Shown piece by piece: positions 47,001 to 60,700 of a stretch of DNA of 64,000 nt (the first letter of the stretch is position 1; every line of letters starts with the position of its first letter). The notes below the pieces were generated by a model. It saw only the letters and a program-made list of their open reading frames with translations. It searched no databases and had not been told where the DNA came from. Both the position numbers and the translations under genes were made by a program. The DNA is from Volvox africanus (Eukaryota; Chlorophyta; Chlorophyceae; Chlamydomonadales; Volvocaceae), in contig BSDZ01000010.1 in NCBI GenBank assembly GCA_030268105.1, positions 596,001 to 660,000 of the forward strand. Direction: 5' to 3'.

Positions 47001-49686
47001 CCACGGGAGCCCTCTAACAAGGGATGTGGGCTCGATACATATCGAAAGCTAGTTCATTCAAATCAGCTGTAAACGTCCGCTCCGCCATCCGAGTCACGCA
47101 ACAATATGCCGTACGTGGTTCCGGATGATTGCCGCACAAATGTAAATCAAAGACGACACAAACACCGACGAACACCGACGAAGGTGAAGGTGCGGAGAAT
47201 GAATCTGCTGAAGCATAGGACTGAGGAGAGGAAGGAAGGACCTGACGAGCCTACTAAACAAAGACGTGTGTCGGAAGGCGGGGAAAGGAAAGAGCAAAAC
47301 TCGGGTCGGAGGGAGTTGGGATGGGCAGACAGGGAGAGGCAGGATACGGACGGGTCATGGAAGGGAATACAGAGGGGGTCACCCGAGCGGTATAGGGGTA
47401 GCGGTGTGTTGAAAGACCACAGGGAGGCCACAGCTCGCCTCTTCCGTCATCACGAGCCACAACATCAGTCCTGTGGTATTTATGGTTATCTTTGTGATAG
47501 TGCCCCTCCCCCCCCGCCCCACCCGAAAAGCCTCCAGGAGGGCCTCGGCGCCCACGCCATGCAACGGGGTGTACACGGGCCGGCCGAGTGCATCTAGTGC
47601 CCGTGCGCGCTCGGCACCCCCGGGCGGTAGATAGCGCAGCTCCACCAGTCGTTGGTAATAGCGGGAGGTGATGATGTCCCATGGGTCGCTCAGAGACGGG
47701 GAGCCCAACAGCTCAACCTCCGACGGCAGGGACCACAAATCTAGATTAGCTGTGATGGCAGCCGCAATGCCCGCGTCGTGGGGCGGAATGATCTGGCAGC
47801 CGTTGCCCCAATACACCTAGGGAGCGGGGAATCGGGGAAGAGCGTGTTATGATAAACAGCGGACCCGGCAGTGCATGGCACAGAAACCCGCGGACGCGTA
47901 TTACGTAAAGGAAGCCGTAACCCCGCCGCAAAACCCAAACCCGCACCCGCACCCGCACCCGCACCCGCACCCGCACCCGCACCCGCACCTTATAGCCGTT
48001 GTATTCTTTGGGATTGTGTGATGCGGTGACCATGACCCCCGCCGCCGCCCCCAGCTCCACCACCCCCGCTGCAACGAAGGGTGTGGGCACCATTCTCCCG
48101 AACAGCGCGACACGCACACCCGCACTTATGAACACCCCCGCAGTGATGCGGGCAAACTCCAGGGAGCCGTGCCGACCATCGTATCCTGCACGGCTCAAAG
48201 ACGGGTCACGGGACATTGTGCGTGTGTATGTGTATATTGGGGGTGGGGATGGGGTGGCAGACTGGAGAGTCATTAAGTGCGTCCGTCACAGTAACTCCCC
48301 AACTGGGCCAGCTGGAGTCATGTCTGTGTGTTTGTGTGTATGCATGTGCGTCGGCACAGGATTAAGGCCACAAACTGGTAAATGCCTGGGCTGTGTGTTT
48401 CTGTGTGTTTGTGTGTGGATGTGTGTGGATGTGTTTGTGTATGTCTGTGTGTGTGAAACTGGCAGCAGACGTACCAAACTCCAGTACGACGACAATCCGT
48501 TATGTGATTTCCAAACTCAGCGACAGTCGGAAGTACAATTTCCCAGGAACTTCCGGTAAACTTCATGTTTGTTATTATTTGAAGGCTAGTTCGTTGCTTT
48601 ACAAGCTTGGAGGTAGTTCCACTGGCAGATGACAAACTACCCACGTAACGGGTGGCGGCATCACCCGCGGAAAAAAGGGTGTGTCTGGGCGCGGCTGTGT
48701 GACCCTTACTCACCCACCACAAGTCCCCCCTGCACCAGCTTGTCCGGGCACTGCTGCTGGAGGTAGCGGCAGAGCCCCTGAGCGGTTTGCTGCACCACCA
48801 CCACATTCATGCGCGATGTTCCGGGTCCCAACTTGCCGCGGAGTCCTGCTGTGCCTGCAGGAGATCAGAGGAGGGACTACTTACTGCAAGTAAAGAACTG
48901 AGAAGGCCTTGCGCAAAGATGAGGAAGGCAGGGGGTGGGACAGCGATGGGAATGAATCATGCTGTGATCATGGGGTTGTGCCATAGGCGCTGGCTGGGCG
49001 GCGTGTCTGTTGGGAGATCTAAACAATCTAAACACTGCGGTTGTGCGTTGCCCGGTGCGAAGGGGATTGAAGGAGGTTAATATAGGAACATTCACATGAA
49101 GGCATAAAGGATGATTGCGTGAAAGATCGCTGGATCTGTAACAGATAGAGGCCGTGCGCAGGACAGTCCGTATCCTTGACTCCTCATGTGACTTTCAGGT
49201 CAGCGTCACGACGTCCTTTCAGTGCTCCGCCTTCTGATGCGCTGCAACTGGCGGGCTTGCACGTACGCAATGCACGGCATTGACCGAATGGTGATGTGTG
49301 CGATTTCTCGAACCCATAGCATGAGGATCTTAGGTGATTCGCCGTGCAGTATGCTCGGAAGTTTACCCGCCCTTTCAGATCCAGACAACCTGCTATGCCG
49401 TACTGTCCCATTCCCGCAGTGGCAGATAGCGGAAAACAGGGAAAGCATCTTGAATGTGCGTGTCGCTTCGAAAATGCTATGCGAATGCCATGCACTTTGG
49501 GATCAATCCTTACCAAACTCAAGTCGATTGCCTAAAAGCTCGGTGAGAAGGTCAAGCCTGCCTGATTCCAGTAGTTCCATAATGTAAGATCGGGATTGTT
49601 CATCATGATCCCATGCAAGCCATTGTTGGACAAGGGTTTTCGCGTCTCGAGGCGTAGCACCCGTCGCGGAGCGAAAAATGCGGGGT
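44017..49686 (-). CDS. PGM2: Phosphoglucomutase/phosphopentomutase, PGM2 type
   Basis: Alpha-D-phosphohexomutase of the PGM2 branch, which interconverts sugar 1- and 5/6-phosphates in the cytosol. Exons 5' to 3': 49514-49686, 48714-48854, 47989-48185, 47523-47816, 46810-46933, 46626-46667, 45970-46100, 45510-45722, 44834-45107, 44428-44544, 44017-44162 (TAG). All phases agree and give about 617 codons, close to human PGM2 (about 612). Motifs: [18 protein letters not shown], the phosphoserine loop [13 protein letters not shown], the metal loop [12 protein letters not shown] (split across exons), the sugar-binding FAFEEAIG and the phosphate-binding [12 protein letters not shown]. All catalytic loops are intact. 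The first visible exon starts in phase 2 after a cag, so a short first exon with the start codon lies upstream and is not resolved. The acceptor of exon 44834-45107 reads aag. Confidence 0.94.
47941..47988. repeat. (CCGCAC)8 hexanucleotide array at a splice donor
   Basis: On the PGM2 coding strand it is (GTGCGG)8 and begins exactly at the donor of exon 47989-48185, so eight equivalent donor sequences follow one another in frame. Confidence 0.95.
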
Positions 49687-51790
49687 CTGCAGAAAATTTG
49701 CCTTTAAATTAAACATAATTAAATTCACATTCAACTCTAGTTGAGAAACGATCCATTACATTCATGCCTGCAATTATCCACCTGCACAGAGCGGGTCTGC
49801 AAGGAAACACCCCGCGTTGAAAGCGAGCCTTGGCAACACCGCTTAGAGCCATTGCTTACGTGCATGTAAACCAAATCAATATTTTAGAAATTTCCTGGAC
49901 GCAAGTATAGGTGTTATGGCTTAGCTGATAGCTGCTTACCCACGGCCGGTTACGCACCGTTGGCAGTTGTCAAATTACACATGTGCCGTATTGACGAATT
50001 AAGTCAATGTGGGTTGCGCATTCTCCCCACACGACAGTATTCTGCACAGAAAGGTAGGATCTTCTGTGGTTTAGGTCGCGCGGTGAAATGGGTGGGAACA
50101 GATTCTTTCTTGGCTACGTTTAAGGCTACTTGGATTACCAGGGATGGGAACGGGTGGGAAGCAGTTCGGGGCCATCCGACCATCCAGCCAAGCAGCAAAT
50201 CCCCCTGTGGTCTGCATCTCTCTGAGTGTCCTTCAGCGCCCTCCGGTTTCGTACCAGACCCTTTTACGGGTGGCAGGTCCATCTCCTGCAGACACCTGCA
50301 GACGCCGTTCTGTTCACCACCAGAAATTATGGGCTATGCATTTACGAGGACGACGGCACAAACCACCAACCTCGATACGCCACACGAAGCCGGCTGTCGA
50401 CCGAACTGTGAGAAGAAATGTGCAAGACATGTCTGTTACGACATGAGTGCAAATCGGACATCTCGTGACATGTCCGCACATGAGAGCGCGGGGACGATGC
50501 AAGTCTTGTGATGGTCACTTGCGCACGTCCCTAAGGTCACTGTGATGGTAGGGGCACGACGAAACCGGTGACTCCGGGCAACGCCCAGGTGGTGGTGGTG
50601 GAAGGCGTGAACACCCTCCTCAAGGAAGACGTGTTCGTGTGATGCGCTGTATGGTGTACTTGCTATTGCTGAACACAGGTCTGCCCCTGTTCCTGGGTAC
50701 GGTCTGGGTACGGAGATGTTTTTCGTGGGCTGAGGTGGTGAGGGAACTAATTTCGGTGTCCTGGGGTGGTTGCTCTTGTTTGCCGACCTGTATGAGACTC
50801 AATCTTTCCATTAGACCCTCTTTCAGTTTCATCATAAACTCATTGCTCCCCCCAGGCCCGTGGTGCGGGCGTAAAGGGGAGGCTGCGCCACTCATCAGTT
50901 CCCCACCCCATTTTACACGCGCCAGGCTACTGCCGGCGTATTATTATTACTACTACTATTATTCTATCATTATTATTATTATGACGATGATATTGTCATT
51001 ATTGTTAGCTCCCCCCTCCAGGTCGGCCCTGTTGACGGCCAAGCGATTCATCAAACTGTAAAATACCCAAGGGAAGCCACTAACGCTACCCGACCGCTAC
51101 CGAACGAAGGCTATTCGTATCGCGAGAGTCGACTTCTTCGGATGCTATCGGAGTATGTGCGCGGAGTGGCTCGGCGCTGGTATGGGCGGGACGGCGGGTG
51201 CCAAATGGAGACGTGGGTCCTTAGACTCGCTGGCGTAGCCGGATGCATCACAACTTACTGTGACGCAGCAACGGGGTGGTCACCTTCAGCCACGAACGCG
51301 GCGGGTTGGTCTACAGCTGCATCTGCCATTGCTGCGATTGGGACGGGTCCTCATCAGTCTCCCTCAACATCTCTTTACAAAGTCCATCTGTCTCTTCTCT
51401 GCCACCCATTAGGCAGCCTGCCTGCCGAGGCCCCGTGCTGCGGGCCTGCCTCAACTTCCATAACCTCGTCCCGCCCTCCAAAACCTGAGGACCTCGAGGA
51501 ACTTTACTTGCATAAATGCATAGAAATCGACCATTGTAAGAAATGACGCACGCTTCTGTGTACATATAACTAATTTGTAGAGGGCAACATAATCAGGATG
51601 AGCAATGAAACCGTTGAGGGGACGCCGGTAACCTAAAACACAGCAATAGGCCCCTAAACCTGACCAACTCCTCATTGCCTACCAGTTGATGATGGTCGTT
51701 GATCCCGGCAGGATTCGTCCTGGTTGGTGGAACCCGACTGAGCCACGTTATGATCAAGCCAGCCGGAAGGGCACCTTCACTCATCCTTGG
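49687..51790. other. Unassigned region with coding-like fragments
   Basis: Probably holds the PGM2 first exon and promoter. On the plus strand a 183-codon frame (49960-50511) and a frame ending near 50411 (DAVLFTTRNYGLCIYEDDG) overlap, followed at about 50570-50640 by NAQVVVVEGVNTLLKEDVF. These fragments look protein-like, but no family is recognised and no consistent splice chain was found. Confidence 0.3.
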
Positions 51791-52343
51791 GCATGTACTT
51801 CGCTTGTCTGTTCATGCATGCACGTTAGGTAGTCTCGCTGTGCCTCTTCAGGTGGTACACCTGCATATGTAGCGCACACAAGAACGAGGTAAGAGCGACG
51901 CTTACTTATCTTACGGCTGAAGCAAACTAAATTGGGCCGGCGACGATACAGATAAGTTTTGAAGCCAATCAGTCAGTGCAGAAAGTGCGACAAAAGACGT
52001 TACACATACATCCCCTCCATCAACACGCATGGCTCCACCGTAGGCTCCACCAATCTGCCAACCAACGTAAGCGCTCGATTAGGTAGACGCTCACTTGGCT
52101 ACATTGGTGAATATCTGCCGTGAATATCTGCCGTTCGGGGGAAGGGAGTATGAAATCGTTCAAAGTCGACCGCTTGTCATCATTGGCTTAATTGAACAGG
52201 AATAATAGACATCTATCCGCGCAGCTACACATGGAATCGCATCCAGGTTGGTGTCGAGCCCTAAAGCACAGGGACTCCCCTTTCGGGCGCTTGGGGTTGT
52301 AGCCAACCCAGCGCACGAGGTGAATACGGGCGGGGTAAATTAC

Positions 52344-54210
<1,867 letters not shown>

Positions 54211-54705
54211 GAAGATGGCTGCTAGGGCAGCCATCTTCCCGCCAAAAATAATTAACCTTCTTGCGTTTTCAAACCTTCCATATGTTTGAAAGTTTTGAGT
54301 TATATACTTTATCCAAAGATAAACGCGCTCAACCAAATCAGGGAGAAAATGCTCTGATAAAAACTCAGGTACAATCAGACAAACACAAAATGTAACTTTG
54401 AATTTACCATCCGTTAGATTGGCCGCCGAAAGGACTGTTCTTACCTAGATACTAGATAGCATCATATCGTGTACATTTATGTACGGTTCGTACGGCCACG
54501 TATGGCGTAAGTTTTGTTCTTTTGCACAAGCAGAAGACAAAATGGATTTTAATGCACAGCTTAAGAAAGGTTGCGTTGTAGCAAATATGTCACACTACAA
54601 CTAGTAGAAAGTTAAGGCTGCGGTTGAACTGAAGGAATGGGGTCATGATTAATCCTTTGCTTGACTGTTACGTCAAGCATCTTATTACAATATGTTTTAT
54701 TAGGC
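54211..54705. promoter_or_regulatory. Spacer between UBC9-like gene (-) and receptor cyclase (+)
   Basis: The two genes diverge from here, so both 5' regions should lie in it. It is AT-richer than its surroundings and shows no gene. Confidence 0.4.
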
Positions 54706-57700
54706 ATGCGCCTTATGTGCCTATGCTTCAGGCACGGGCGCTGTCGGGCGCTCCTGTTCCTGTTACTCTTTGCAAAGGTCGCTGGCCAAAGTAATAACGA
54801 TGCGAATATCGGCGGCTATGAAGAGTTAAAGGTTCTGTTGACACCCGACAGGTAATGCCCTGCCTGACATCCGTGTTACTGCTTTCCAAGAACGGTATTA
54901 ATGTACGACGCATGACTATTTTGTTGAGAGGACTGTTTTACTGGGGCTTGTGAACCTGTACACTTTTGTACACCTGCGCCGCGCGAGTAGGTGCACGGCC
55001 TCCCCGGCGACACCTGGCTTCGTTCGTCATCTGGCGTATATTGGGATTGCCCGGCAAGCTGATAATGATTATGGAGCCCTGGTAAGCTAGGACGTTGCGA
55101 CCATGGGCCGGGCCCAAGCGTGTCGCGCAAGGGGCGCCACGTAACCGATTCCTTTTCCCTAATGCGTGCGCACAGGTCGTCAGCACTTGCGCGCCTTCCT
55201 GCTTAATTCCCGCTGTCCGGGCTGCAGTCACACAGTTATTCTCCATCGGGCCTATCCCTGTGCCTGGCGGCGCTCAGGGCTTGGTTGAGGCCCAGGTGAC
55301 GAACTGCTCCTTGGCCATCAGCACGCTGGGCGCACCGGCAGGTAGTAATAGCCCCAGTGACCAGCCTGCGGGCAATCGGACCCAATTTGTTTATTCTCAA
55401 GGGACAGCCAATGCGTCGAACATCATCGTCACGAATGCCGCTGAGGCGTTCGGGGCCCTGGTGCCGGGGAATGCACTGTTGGCACTCCGCGACCTTGCGG
55501 TTGTGGATGGGAGCTTTAGCTACGCGGATATACTGCTGCCCCTGCGCGGAAAGCTTTTCCTTGGCGAAATGGGCGGCGCTTCTGTGCTGCCTATGGATGC
55601 ACCGGTGCTCTTGATGGTGTATCGGAAGGATGTTTTGGCAGTGATGGGTTGGCAGGTACCTGGGGAATGATGCGGCGTGGATATTTGGGGCTATGTAGCT
55701 GAGGGCTCCTTCAGCTCCGCAGCAGTTCAAGGCAACAGCAGCCCGGGATCCGGAAGTCTTGAAATAGCGGTAAAGAGGGCTCATCTGGGTCCAAATAAGG
55801 CGTAGTAGAAAGCTGCAAGCCCTGGCCCCCGGGCCAGGACGTTCTCCCACGCATGTTGCACGTACATATCAAGTGTGCGTGCGTTTTCCTTATGTCAGGG
55901 GGATGGAATGCTTGTGCGCTTGGCCTGTAACTGTTTCTTACGCCCCATAACGAGCTCCGGGCGTGTGGCGCACGGACGCAGGTCCCCAGGACTTGGGATG
56001 AGCTGGCAGAGCTTGTGGAGTCCTACAACAAATCGCGTCCAGACTGGGGTCCCAACGTGGCGCTCTGCGCCACGAATGGAGAGAGTAAGTTTGTTCTAGG
56101 CTTTCTGCGCCTGGGGTCCCGTATCTAGCGTCTTTGGTTGGCCCTGGCCATTGTACCCCAATGGCAAGTACACGCAAACGAGGACTTGTAGACGCGGCCA
56201 TTGCCGGGGGGACGTCTCATATCCGAATCACTGTACATGCCACACGCCACGTTGAGTCAGTCGAGCAACTTCTGTTCAGAGCACTCCTTTGAAGGTTTTT
56301 GAAGGTGAGCTTTGCGCTCGGCTGAACCCCATACCAAGTACGCCAAACGAAACAACCACGAAGGAATGTTACGATCTTGAATGTCTTCCGCCGTCATTTC
56401 AAAGGCGTTGATTCCCCAGCATTCGGAGCCTTCCAATAGAGGCTCACTCGTTACCCAACGATCATGCACGCCATGCTTGTTCGCAAAGGCGGCCTGGCTC
56501 TGGTATTCATTTCCCTGTCCTGGGATTCTTCGGCGGAATTTTAACCTTCTTTACCCCGCACACTTGGCAACGCCCCCGCAGCGTCTGACGGCCTGTCACT
56601 CTTCTCAGCGGTTTGGCACAGCCTCGCCCAGAGCCGGGGTTTGGGTCAGGGGGTATTCTTTGACCTGAGCACCATGCAGCCTCTGGTTCAGACTCCAGCA
56701 TTTAAAGCAGCCGTCCAGCTATTCGCGCGTATATGGCCGCTTGCGCTTATGCAGCCGGCAGGCGTTAGTGGCTTCAGTCACCCAGGGCTTCGGCTGGGCA
56801 CCTGCGCTATCTCCATTGGGACTTTTGAACAGGTGAAGGTGAGTCAGGTTAGGAAAGACAGGTGGCAAGTCATGCTTTGTCGATTGCAACTGCAGCATGG
56901 CCAGATGCCGCCGCTTATATCATCTCTTGCTGCATTCTGTGGTATCTGTATTAGCACTAAGGCCCGTCCCGTTGAGCTCTCCACCCGCATTGTGTGGTAC
57001 CCGGGTAGAGCATGGGTTGTTATCGTCATCGGGACGCAGGCGTGACAGTGGCGTGCTGCCCCAATCATTGCATCCCACGGCGCTCCCGCCTGATATTCGC
57101 TCCTACAGGACGTGGCGCGACTGGTGGCACAGCGCCAGTGGTCTGACGCGGACGATGGAGCTACCGGCGCACCAGACATCAGTGCCAGCGCATTTGGAGT
57201 TGCGCAGCTGCCGGGGTCTAAGTGCGTGCTGAGCCAGGAACGTCCATACAGCCTGGTGACGTGCTCCGCCCAGAACTGTCCATACGGGGATTCCACAGCC
57301 GAATCCGTGAACCGTGCACCGTACATTCCAAGCAACCTGCTTGTTGGCGGGATTACTAACGGGTACGGCAAGTGCAGCATCCAGATTCTCATGAAGCGTC
57401 TTCAGGATTCTTGCTGATAGTAACAGATCCGTGAATGATATCTTGTAGGGCGTTGGGGAAGCTTTCCAGCTACCGGCGTTTGTCTGAACTGGCTGACAGC
57501 AGTTAGAGATCACCCGCGGGGGACTCCTTCCCATCTATCTTTTCCGTGCCAAGTTGTTTATCAACAGTAGTCACTCCACTCTTAGGTTATAAGTTATATT
57601 CTATTGAAATTGCTCGACACACACGCGCACAATGGGTGGTGAAGACGAAAGAGGTAATAATGCCATGCGAGAGCAGGGCGCTTCTTTTACCATACTAACA

Positions 57701-60700
57701 TGCTAAGTACGGGAAGGAGCATTGTCCATCAACCAGCCCGGTCGCAAGGACTCGAAACTCCCAAGGACTGATTCGGCGAACGTCGCTCCTCACTGCAGTT
57801 CGACAACTGCGCAGCGTCTACTCGCCTGGCACACTTTGTCGTATTTGGCAGGCCCGGAGGAATCCCTCCGTCTGCTGATGCAGTCGGGGACTAAAATGTC
57901 ACCGTTCCGCGCGAGCCACTTCACGGCTAGTGCGCGGTCCGCGTGGGCGGCGGCCGGGTATGACGCGGCCCTGATCAGCGAGGGACTGGATGAACAGCAG
58001 GCCGCCTTGATGCACCCGAATTTGGCTTGGGATCTGCACATGGCTGGTGGGGCCTACTACAGGTGCGGAACTGATTGGTCATAGAGATGGGCTGATCAGG
58101 CTGGTCGGGACTCGATGCTTGTGTGGCTGAGGCGGGGGCGTCAGCAATATGCGGCCGTGGCCCAATGTTGTTGTTGTTGTTGTTACTATAAACATGTCTG
58201 TTGCCGCTCTTGTCCCGCTGTTGTCCGGAATGTCTACCCCTGCAGGTCTGCGCTGTCGGATTTCCTGGCTTCACTGCTCAACGGGTCCTCCTCCTGCTCC
58301 TCCTTCTGCTCCACAACAGCGCCTTTTCCGCTTGACGCCGACCAGTTGTCGCTCCTCATGGACCAACTCTATGCCACGCTGTCCAGCCACTACAGTTTAT
58401 CCAGCAGCACGGCTGCTCAATACACCGCCTTCCTCAATATCGGGTATGCTCCATCGCAGCAACAACAGGAGCAAGCGGGGGAAATCGACAACGGCGCCAC
58501 CAATGGGATCGGCCAGGCGGTGGGGCGGGGCGTTGCAATTACGGTCGCAGGGCTGGCGGTCCTGGTCGCGGGGCTGTACGTAGTGCACCGGCGCGCCTGC
58601 GGGCTGCGCAGCCGAAGTATGCGGGGGTCTTGGTGTCCCGACGCCCCCACAGTATCTCCCAACACGACGCTGGCGATCACAGGTATGCAGCGCGATGACC
58701 TGATTGGGTTTATTCGGACTTACATGTCTGCCCGGCTGGGGCTGTGTGGCATGAAAGCTGTGATTCTCTGCCTGGACAGGGCCTGGCAAAATGATAGCAC
58801 GCGCATGCTTCCCGGAAGTAGGGTTGTAGCGTGTGGCCTGCCTCATTAGCCACAGGCGCGACATCGCCCGTTGCTTTGAGCAGGCATACCTGGGGATTTC
58901 CTCCCGATCCTTTCAACCGCAGCCGCCTGGGTTCTGTACGTGCGCGCGTCATCCTCGGAGCATGATTAGGAGTTTAGGCTTGCGTCGGTGGACCGGCCGC
59001 CTCCAGGGCTGTCCGTACCCGTCACCGTTTTGGATTTACTGCGCCGCTCGAGTACCTACCCTCAGGGTTTCCACCAAATGGACTTGGTTTTAAACATTGA
59101 CGTTATTAACCATCACTTATACCTTGGTTTAGATTTGCATTTTGTTCCTCTAGCCGCAGTTGCCACAAGTCCCGGGCTCGATCTCTCCCCTTAACAGATA
59201 TTGAGGGCTCCACGCGGCTCTGGGAGGAGCTGCCAGAGGTAGTTATGGACTGTGCACTCCGGCTGCACCACGCCTGCCTGCGCAGGGTGCTTGTCCGGCA
59301 TCAAGGTGAGCTAACGCGATTTACTTGCCATTGCCAACTCGCGTCCTATGGCTGCCTTTTCGTGTGCTATTCTCGATTATACCTGGATGGCTGCCTGCTG
59401 GTTCGGTGATTGTGGGTTCGGGCATTTTTAGCAGGACAGAGAGTCGCTTAGGGATCCGTCTAGGAGTGTCGCAATGGCGCCCGCGTTTGTCCTGTAAACT
59501 CATCGCATAATTCGGTTTATTGTTTGCTAGGCTCGGGACGTCTACGGGATTTGAGCGTGAATACAGGGCCGCGGCGGCTGCACCCTGCTATAGTGCACCC
59601 GCCTGCTGCGCATCGCTGATACGGTAAACCTTGCTGACGCACTACCCTATCCTCAAATTTCGCCCGCCACAATGCCCCTCCAGGCTACGAGTCTGCCACG
59701 GAGGTGAGCCATTTGGTGGGGCGAATGGGCTGCGGTCCTTCAGCACACGCGTCGCCCATGTTCCGCGCTGCATGGTTGCCTGTTCAGCTTCCACTTCCTC
59801 TGGCTGCGCACTGCTGTCTGCATCTCTGCAACGGCGTAGGTCTCCCGCGGGAAACATAGCCTCCTCGGCGCCTTGACTCTAGGGCCTACGTGTGCCTCCT
59901 CCCGCTTGCACGTGAGCATACCTCCTGCTCTCACATCTGTCTTCATACAAATAAACAGCAGACATAATCTCCACAGGAGAAATGTTGGGGATGCGGTTTT
60001 GGCCACTACAAAGTCTGGCTCGACTCCTGGCAGGCCAGTGGGATCATGGGTCCTGTGCGGAGCACCGGTGCATATTCCTCCTGACGTGGCGGGTAGAGTC
60101 TTCATTGTGCGGTGGGGTTACTCGTGGTAGGATCCCCGTGTCTCTGCCGTGCGGCAAGTCATGACAAGTCGTGGCCCAGCCACGTGATCGCAATAATCTC
60201 ACGCATTAAGAAAAGTGGATGAGTTTCAGAGAGGTAAGCGCGATGAACAGACTTACAATGTTTGAAGTTTTGGGGCTTTGTGTCTCAATGCACAAAGCTG
60301 TAGATATTTGTGGTGATGCAGAACAATACCTAACACTGGTTTTTCGAAGGGGAGGACTTCAAGGAAGAGTGGGTTGAGGAGGGGGAATTCTGGACGATCG
60401 TGATCTCACGATTGCTAAAGAGGGTCCGTGAGAGCAAGCTCTTGTTGCCCTGCCTCACACCTTTTGCTCAAGCCTTCGCATCTTCTAACTCACGAACCCC
60501 AACCCCATCACGGACGGTATTCCACAGGGTGATTCCTTCATCCTGGCCTTCCACAGGCCTGACGCAGGTGAGCCGGGGAGGCGCGGCAGCTTCGCTTTCC
60601 TGTCCTGACATGATATTAGAACCTCAATCGATTCCGAACGACGTATCCTTGGCTTTGTGAAAGGCCTCCACTTGGCTAAGGCCCGAGGCCCTTCCGGAAA

